Shown piece by piece: positions 56,767 through 64,000 of a DNA stretch of 64,000 nucleotides. Source of the DNA: [Phialemoniopsis] sp. UDSM-2020 (taxonomy: Eukaryota; Ascomycota; Sordariomycetes; Thyridiales; Thyridiaceae). The DNA is taken from contig JAEILZ010000008.1 of NCBI GenBank assembly GCA_018873225.1, positions 2,976,001 through 3,040,000 of the forward strand. Reading direction: 5' to 3'. Both the position numbers and the translations under genes were made by a program. How positions within the stretch are numbered: the first letter of the stretch is position 1; every line of letters starts with the position of its first letter. The notes under the pieces are model-generated. The model worked only from the letters and a program-made list of their open reading frames with translations, had not been told where the DNA came from and did not search any database.

Positions 56767-59219
56767 ATGGACGACTCACGCCCGCCAAAGCGTGCTCGAC
56801 AGGCATGCGAGCCGTGCCGGTGAGTTATCTCATTCTCCCATGGGTTGTTCTCCCGTTAAGTGGCTGGTTACTAACATCGAATCTCTAGTCGAAAGAAGTC
56901 AAGATGTCCCGGTGAAAGGCCGATATGCTCGTACTGCGAGCGACTGGGCCAGGAGTGTTTCTACAACTCGGCACCTGAGCCACCGGCTCCGGCCAAGAGT
57001 GACCGAAGCGTGGTGGGTAGCATTGCATGCCGATGTGGACGGCACGTGCTGACTGCTGCTAGCAGGAGCTTCGCATGGATAGCCTCGAGGGCAAGATGGA
57101 CCAGTTGATCAGCCAAATCAGGTGCGCTGATAGCTTTTGCTTTGCAAGTTGTAGCATCATGACCCAGGCGCTGACATGACTCCCCTAGCCCAATTCTCAC
57201 AGCCGCTCGCCAGAGCTTTTCATCACAGGCTATAACGAGCCCAACACCTACCTCCGTCATGGATGTGACTTTGTCAACCAGCCATACCCGAAGAGACGAG
57301 GAGCCTCAGTTCATCAGACCTTCTCGCATGCGATCAACTTCGAATGTCGCCGGAGGTGATGGCCGCCAAGCAAGCGACGCATCTCTTCTGCTACCAGAGT
57401 CTAGCTATGGTGAACTGGGCTATCTATTCCTGACCTGGTGCCACCGACAACCTGTGGTGCTATTCAATGAAGAGACCTTTGTGAATTCGTTGAAGACTCG
57501 AGACCCAGAGCTAATGTTGGCGCTGCAAGCCGTTACGCTTCGTTTCCCTCCCGGTGCTCTAACCTCCCAGATGTACGACCGTTTAGAAGCAATGGCCAAA
57601 GCATCGCGAAAACTTGTGATGAATCGGGTTGCAGAGGGGCAGATCACGCTTTCGACCCTACAAACCCTATGCCTACTCAGCTTGTTTGACTTTACTGGTA
57701 AGTCGAGGAGTTCTGACGACCGAGGTTTCGAACGCGGCTGACAAGCTGGAACGATAGCTGGCAAAGTCGTGCAAGCGGGCCTCAACCTCAATATGGCCAC
57801 TCACTTCATATACAACCTACTCCCAAACAATGCGATAGGGGATGTGCGCGAATTCGATGACTGCCTTCGCAGTATCCTGACGTTGAACCACCTCCAAGGC
57901 TGTGTCTTCGCATCCGCCAAGCCGATGGGCTTTCCGAGCAGCTCAGCCAAACCATCCAGTCTATGGATGCCTTTAGATCTACCGGCACTTAGAGCGGTCC
58001 GCCCCGGAGGCGAGATGGACAAAGGGATCATGAGATTTACTCTTGACCTAGCACAGACTTGGCAGATGGCGAGAGAGTACGCTGCCTCCCGTGTCACTTC
58101 CGAGGTGCTGTCGCCCTGGAACCCAGAATCCGATTACTCCAGAGTCATGCACCGCCACCTCGACATCGACTGCAACATGCCTCTGAAATACCGATTCGCG
58201 GCCAACAGGATCGGAGAGCAGACCTTGGAGGCGTTACAACAAGGACGAAGCTTCTGGGGCCCTTACCTCTTCACCCAATTCGTATATGCGGTGATCCCCT
58301 GCATATTGAACCACCCCTTCCTCTTATCGATGCGGCTCCGGCACTTCCGCAATACCATGCCGCAGTCGTTCATCCACCAGTCTTTTGAGATGGTCACCCG
58401 CCATGCTGGATGGATCATGTACTACCTGGAGATCCTAGAGAGGATAGGACTGCAAGTGTCAGATCCAACACTAGCCCACTGTGTCGTGATAGTGGCCACC
58501 ATCCATCTGCAACATAGTTTCGTCGACGAGCCGGAACTACGCGAGAAGGCCCAGACCGGATTCGAGAAGTGCATGGATTTCCTACGACGCGTGGGCACGA
58601 TCTGGCCCAACGTTTCCATGATGGTTTGTGTCCCCGGCTGCGTTCTTGATCTCGTCAACACCAAGATGCTGACGCTACCACACAGGCTCAAAATTTACGC
58701 AAGCTACAGCAAAGCATCATTATCGTCCCGGCCTCAGGATCACTACAGAAGCGGCAGTCGTTTACCATCGACGCGCAGCTGCTGTGGGACATCCTCGTAT
58801 ACGACCGCGCCGGCCGCGCAGATGCCAAGCCGGACCAGTCCATGTTTTGCGGTATGTCGACGACGCAAGGCGGGAGCCAAGGCGCGTCGACCGAGCCCGT
58901 AGCCGAGTTCGACCTCGTGGGCTCGGCCGGCATCTCGGGTCACAAGGCCGTGGCCAAGGAGTCGCCAGCCTATCCTCCCGGGTCCGACGCGGCGGCGGCG
59001 GCGGCGGCGGCGGCACGCTCGTCGCCCAACAATATGCAGCAGGTTATGGTCGACGCGTCGAGGTTGTCGGACTCGGCGAGCAATGATCCGTTCGCGCACG
59101 GGTTCGCGCAGACCGTGCAGGCGCTCAGCGGGGACGAGACGTTGTTTCTGCAGGAGAACGACTTTGGGAGGGCAATTGACGAGTGGCTGAACTTTGATTC
59201 GACAAATTTGCTTTTTTGA
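56767..59219 (+). CDS. Zn(II)2Cys6 transcription factor with coiled coil
   Basis: Six exons: 56767-56819, 56889-57012, 57066-57121, 57189-57697, 57758-58623 and 58686-59219; 713 aa. Zinc cluster ACEPCRRKKSRCPGERPICSYCERLGQEC spans the first splice (from residue 13). A short leucine-rich coiled coil (LRMDSLEGKMDQLISQI) follows from exon 3, then the fungal-specific domain (YGELGYLFLTWCHRQPVVLF). The last intron (58624-58685) uses GTTTGT and shifts the frame, so the C-terminal 178 residues are only reached after splicing. They include a poly-Ala tract from GCG repeats near 58990-59016 and an acidic end. Targets unknown. Confidence 0.88.
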
Positions 59220-60224
59220 GCAGTCACTGCCTAGGACAGGTGTGATTGAAAACAATGCTCGTGTTCACGAGGTGTGGAGGACGCGTGGCGCGCCCCTGAA
59301 GCGAGCGCCGATTTCGGCGATGGATCACGACATTCATCGTTCGAAAACAATGCACTTGGGTCAATTGCCTTGACCGGCGTCATCAATTGCCACAGAGGAA
59401 TGATCTGGAACTGCTAGTGACAGCGGTATTGTATATATAGCCAGGATCGAGCTGCTAAATCGGTCGCAGCGTATGGCAATCGTCGTCAGGGGAAATGTGC
59501 TCTCTGTGTTTTTTCCCAATCCGTCAAGCTAGCCTGCTCGGATTGTTCCGCGCGTGACGTAACCCCTAAAAACTAGCTTGCTCTAGTGCTGTTGTCTTCA
59601 CCGAAACACCCTGCAAACGCCGCTCAGGTGATCGGGCTAAGGGATATGACACCACTGTAGCGCGAATGCCCCTTGCTCTGCTGTTCATGGCCAGAGAGCT
59701 GTCGTCGTCGTTGCGTTTGTAACTACCTAGGTAGTTGAAGATTCCCTCGAGGCACTCGAGAGTTTGCTCCTTCCCGCGGTAGTGTGATGATGATGCTTGG
59801 TTCATGAGATGCACTGATTTGCTCCTGACAAACAGCCGGCTCTTGATCGGACTTCGATGGGGAAAGGACGTTTCATCGAGCAATGTTTCAGTCAATCTCG
59901 TTAGCTTGATGTCAAGTTGGGAAGTTGGGGGCGGGATCTGGTGCTAAACCGATCTTATGCCACCCCAGATATGGCATTCTGATTCTTGTTACGTACTTTG
60001 GCCATGCTTAGCTCTGCAGTTTTGGTTCTTTTGGGCCTTTTGGATCTCAAAATATGCTGATCTCCCCACAACATCTCCACACATCTCCTCGGCTTCCGAA
60101 TCATGCTAGACCAACTGGCGGGTCCGCAACTGGATTATTAGGCGGTCATACCCGCCTTTTGACCTCTTGATTGATTTTTCTTGTGGGCAAATGTTGACCT
60201 TATTCGAGTATATCGTCAGAAACA
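59220..60224. other. 1-kb intergenic region, nothing recognised
   Basis: 3' flank of the regulator and promoter of the exporter. Short ORFs only. Confidence 0.5.
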
Positions 60225-62733
60225 ATGGAGGAATCGTCGAACGCATCGCCGGATGACCCGGACCCGAAACCCAAGCCGGCACCAGGTACCGGGCCACAGT
60301 CTGGAGCAGGTGCCGAAGCTCCACAAGTCTTCGAAACGCAGGAAGCAAATTCTGCAGCGAAGAAGGAGAAGGCGAGGGTGCGTTTCAACAGCAACGCAGC
60401 AGTGACGGTACCTCCCCCGGTTGTCAAGGCGGTAGCTGGACCTGCCACTGAGGCCCCGAATCCTCCAGTACCGAAACCTATCACGAAGCCGAGACCGTCA
60501 GCTCTACGCAGTAGCTCCGCCAATGCTGTGCCTACCGTGCGGTCCAATTTTGGCCATGAGCCCGACAGTCCGTCTTATGCAGCGGCACAAGAGCGAGCTC
60601 GCGAGATTGCTGCCCAGATACGGGCCGAGTCTCCGTGGGACTCCAAGGCTTCGGTGGGATCGAGTATCCAAACAGGCAGCGACTCTGAGTTCGCGGGGGA
60701 CGACATCCCCCTGAAACAGTTGCACTTTCGCACGGGTTCTGACCAGACTTCACCTGACCCCGAGACTTCTCGCCCCTCCTACCAAACCCATGAGTCCCAG
60801 GAAATTAACGAGGCCCAGAAGATCGTGCAAGCTCATTCCCAACGCTTTGCAGCCAATGCTCAGAGCCCACTTCCGATTCATCAAGCGAAGCCGGAAGATG
60901 ACGAGAATCAAGGGCCGAGCGAGATCAATGATGGATTCATCGACGACATGTACCAAGTCCCTCCACCCGAACACTACCGCGGTAGCATTCTTTCTCAGCT
61001 TTTGAAACTCTACAAGCAGCCGCAGGACATCCGCGGCGAACACCACCAGAGCCGGACTTCCCTTCTACCCCTGATGGGTGAGAGGTCCGGCACCGAGTCT
61101 CGGCCTGAGTCTGGAACGGCCACGCCGAGTCGACGGAAATGGTATGACAAGAATCACTCGCAGGAGACTCTGGCCAACTTAGTCGAGGCGTCGACACGTC
61201 TCGCCAACCCCAACAAGCCAACAGACAGTTCGGCGAGGTCCAGGTCGCCTTTCCATCGGAGAGCTGGCAGCAGTTCTCGCCTTAGTCAATACTGGCAGGG
61301 CGAAGAGGCACGAGTGACGGCACGAATTGCCGAAATGCTATCCCGACAGGACTACCTCATCAAGCTTTGTCGAGCACTGATGTTGTTTGGGGCCCCCACT
61401 CACCGGCTGGAAGAGTACCTACGCATGTCGGCTCGGGTGCTCGAGGTGGCTGGGCAGTTCTTGTATCTGCCGGGGTGTATGATTGTTTCTTTCGACGACA
61501 AGACGTTGCACACGACAGAAGTGCGGATCGTTCGAACGGCGCAGGACATCGACTTGGGGAAACTCAAGGATGTGCACGAGGTCTACAAGGAGGTGATGCA
61601 CGATGTTATCGATGTCGAGGAAGGCATTGAGAAGCTGGACGACCTTCTGAACAAGAAGAACAAATTCGGCCCGTGGACCCGTGTCCTGGCTTTCGGTCTG
61701 ACCAGCGCGACCTGCGGTCCGTTCTCTTTCAAAGCTCGACTTATCGACCTTCCCCTGATCTTCTGCTTTGGCTGTCTTGTGGGAACACTGCAGCTCATCG
61801 TGTCGCCTCGCTCGGCCCTGTACAGCAACGTCTTTGAGGTCACGTCGACAATCATCGTCAGCTTCCTCGCCAGAGCATTCGGCAGTATCAGAGGCGGCAA
61901 CCTCTTTTGCTTCTCGGCTCTAGCTCAAAGCGGGATCGTCATGCTGCTGCCGGGCTATCTCGTCTGTAAGTCGCCATCAGGAGTCCATCCTGGAGATCCA
62001 AACGACAGATAACTAACCTTGACCTATAGTATGTTCTGCCCTCGAGATTCAATCCCACGCAATCGTGCCGGGGTCCATTCGCATGGTGTACGCTGTCATC
62101 TACTCCCTCCTTCTCGGCTTCGGCATCATGGTTGGCGCCGCACTCTACGGCATCTTTGACAGCTCAGCGACCTCGGCTACCACCTGCGAAAACCCCATCC
62201 CGGCATACTACGGCTTCATATTCGTGCCGCTGTTCGCCGTCTGCATCAGTGTCATCTACCAGGCGAAATGGCGCCAGATGCCCGTCATGGTCATCATGGC
62301 TTTCGCTGGCTACATCGTCAACTACTTCAGCGGCATCAAGTTCGTCGCCAGCCCGCAGATCGCGCCGACGCTGGGCGCCCTCGCCGTCGGCCTGCTCGCG
62401 AACCTTTGGTCACGAGTGCGGCACGGCGTCGCTGCCGCCACGCTGATCCCGGCCATCTTTTGCCAGGTGCCTGGTGGGTTGGCGTCTACAGGGGGTCTCC
62501 TCAGCGGCCTGGCGACGGCGGACCAGTTGCGGAACTCGACATTGTCTTCCAACGGGACGGACAGTAACTCGACGACTACCAGTCTGCCAACCACAAGTGC
62601 TGTCAACACAATGGTCTTTGATGTTGCGGCGCGCATGATCCAGATCGCCATGGGTATCTCGGTCGGTCTTTTCATATCTGCATTGCTGATCTGGCCACTC
62701 GGAAAACGCAGGAGTGGTCTCTTCAGCTTCTGA
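60225..62733 (+). CDS. ThrE-type threonine/serine exporter family protein (DUF1212)
   Basis: Exons 60225-61965 and 62030-62733 (intron GTAAGT...CTATAG, 64 nt) give 814 aa. The first 360 residues are Pro/Ser-rich and disordered. Then comes the cytosolic ThrE domain: FLLxx-like RQDYLIKLCRALMLFGAPTHRLEEYLRMSARVLEVAGQFLYLPGCMIVSF and later KKNKFGPWTRVLAFGLTSATCGPFSF. This is followed by about ten membrane segments ending RMIQIAMGISVGLFISALLIWP. Bacterial ThrE exports Thr and Ser; fungal members are thought vacuolar or plasma-membrane carriers without a settled substrate. A loop before the last segment is Asn/Thr/Ser-rich and probably glycosylated. Confidence 0.9.
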
Positions 62734-63078
62734 TCTTTTAGTTGCATGCATGAGGATAGAAAAACAAACACTTAGACTTAACAGACACAGATTGTCATAG
62801 AAAGGGCGAGCCATAGAGGCTCTAGGAAGACAGAAACGGAAAAGTTGGGTACCACGTTGATGGCAATGCCACGTGTATTTTGAGACTGGGACTTTGACGT
62901 GGACTGGAAGAAAGCATTGTCGTCTCAGGAACTGGCAGGGAGGGTCTATTTTCATGGAGTTGGCGGGTCATGCTAGCATCACATTGGATTTCGGGTTTCG
63001 CGTTTAATGCATCATCATGGGCATTTCAAGTTGTCATTAGAGCAAGACTAGGTAGTAGGGGCTGCATCCGCATTATGA
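62734..63078. other. 3' to 3' gap
   Basis: Shared 3' flank of two converging genes; nothing recognised. Confidence 0.6.
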
Positions 63079-64000
63079 TCATTCCTTGTCAAAGAATTGG
63101 TTCCTCGGTCGAGGCAATCCGAGGTGCTCCCGAAGTGTGCTTCCCTCGTAGTCCTTCCTGAAGAGTCCTCGCCGCTGCAGCTCTGGCACAAGTCGGTCAG
63201 TAACGGCCTCGAGCCCTTGAGGCAGGAAGGGGAATGTGACAGTGAACCCATCCGACGCTCCCTCTGCAAGCCAGGTTCCAAGCTCATCTGCCACAGACTC
63301 GGGGCTTCCAACGAAGGCAAGCCCAGAGTAGCCTCCGTAGCGTTGTGCAAGCTGCCTAACCGTCAAGCCCTCGTCCCGGGCAAGCTTGATGACGCTCTCA
63401 CGACTCGTTTTGCTCGCGTTGGTGTCGGGAATGTCTTCCGGCAGTTGCCCATCAGGGTCAAAGCCAGAGGCATCGGTGCCAAGCGCAATAGACAAGGAAG
63501 CGATCGCACTGTCGTAGTGGACGAAGCTATCCAGCTCGAGGCGCTTAGCCTTGGCTTCCTCGACCGTGTCGGCGACGACGATGAGAGCTGCGGGAAGGAT
63601 CTTGATGTGGTCTGGATTTCGGCCAGCCGCAACAGCTCGCCCTTTGATGTCTGCGTAGAGCGCCTTTGACGACCCTATGTCACGGGGTGAGCAGAAGACG
63701 ACTTCCGCTGTCTCAGCAGCCAACTGCCGTCCGGGCTCGGACTGTCCGGCCTGTACAATGACAGGCCAACCTTGCACCGGTCGCGCAATGTTGAGCGGTC
63801 CCCGGACCTTGAGATCATCCCCTTCGTGGTTGAGTACATGCAGCTTCTCCGGGTCAAAGTAGATCCCGCTCTCCCTATCGCGGATAAAAGCGTCATCGGC
63901 AAAGCTGTCCCACAGGCCGGTGACCACATCGTAAAACTCGCGCGCCCGCTTATACCGGTCGCTATGCTCCATGTGCTCATCCCTGCCAAAGTTCTTCGAC
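63079..64000 (-). CDS. flavin-dependent monooxygenase, luciferase-like (NtaA/SnaA/DszA group), 5' end outside window
   Basis: The 3' part of a gene, open to the right edge; 306 codons visible. The frame at the edge reads KNFGRDEHMEHSDRYKRAREFYDVVTGLWDSF, which is internal sequence of the NtaA group, so the Met at 63972 is not the start. Further marks are PEKLHVLNHEGDDLKVRGPLNIARPVQGWPVIVQAGQSEPGRQLAAETAEVVFC, and YGGYSGLAFVGSPESVADEL followed by DGFTVTFPFLPQGLEAVTDRLVPELQRRG. Such enzymes use FMNH2 from a separate reductase to oxidise nitrilotriacetate-like or sulfur compounds. No intron was needed in the visible part. Confidence 0.9.
   Translation of the reverse strand, partial: SKNFGRDEHMEHSDRYKRAREFYDVVTGLWDSFADDAFIRDRESGIYFDPEKLHVLNHEGDDLKVRGPLNIARPVQGWPVIVQAGQSEPGRQLAAETAEVVFCSPRDIGSSKALYADIKGRAVAAGRNPDHIKILPAALIVVADTVEEAKAKRLELDSFVHYDSAIASLSIALGTDASGFDPDGQLPEDIPDTNASKTSRESVIKLARDEGLTVRQLAQRYGGYSGLAFVGSPESVADELGTWLAEGASDGFTVTFPFLPQGLEAVTDRLVPELQRRGLFRKDYEGSTLREHLGLPRPRNQFFDKE

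Noticed and set aside
58989..59016. GCG triplet repeat as a possible microsatellite of interest
   Set aside because: It is an in-frame poly-Ala tract of the regulator, common in such proteins.

Overview
The window reads as nuclear DNA of a filamentous ascomycete (Pezizomycotina; Sordariomycetes-like is my guess). Nearly every gene carries short introns of about 50-110 nt with GTRAGT-type donors, CTAAC/CTGAC branch sites and YAG acceptors. The families are typical of such fungi: Zn(II)2Cys6 regulators, MFS carriers, SDRs, an amidase and secreted Cys-rich proteins. Exon structures were rebuilt by hand from splice signals and reading phase; every complete model closes in frame, but none has been checked against RNA.

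Left part (1-20 kb): a Zn2Cys6 regulator cut by the left edge, a FAD oxidoreductase with a C-terminal AKL, a divergent MFS gene with an in-frame TAG, a NIPA/DUF803 carrier, an unusual Ras-like GTPase, a CHIP-like TPR/U-box protein, a tRNA-Ser and a type II membrane protein. The tRNA (16201-16353) is the most striking item. A canonical tRNA-Ser(GCU) with the loop CUGCUAA appears only if two inserts are removed: a 48-nt insert with the full signals of a spliceosomal intron, lying inside the anticodon, and a 24-nt insert at the normal 37/38 position.

Middle (21-28 kb): three predicted secreted proteins around a DUF1308 gene. They are a six-Cys crystallin-like protein, a two-part proprotein with dibasic sites, and an HNH-type nuclease. 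All three have a TATA box about 110-155 bp before the start codon.

Right part (28.7-59.2 kb): a metabolic cluster laid out as consecutive divergent pairs: hydrolase/regulator, AtuA-like/SDR, MFS/cyclase, SDR/sugar transporter, amidase/ene-reductase. These are followed by MFS, regulator, FAD oxidase and regulator genes. There is no PKS, NRPS or terpene synthase, so a catabolic or scavenging role is more likely than a classic secondary-metabolite cluster. The first four divergent promoters share nine copies of CGGCTTCTT, one pair forming a perfect inverted repeat. The amidase/ene-reductase promoter and the next MFS promoter share a different 21-bp element, GCGCAAWTA-N6-ATTGGC, two copies each. 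This suggests two regulons side by side.

The right edge holds a ThrE-type exporter and the 3' part of a luciferase-like flavin monooxygenase cut by the window end.
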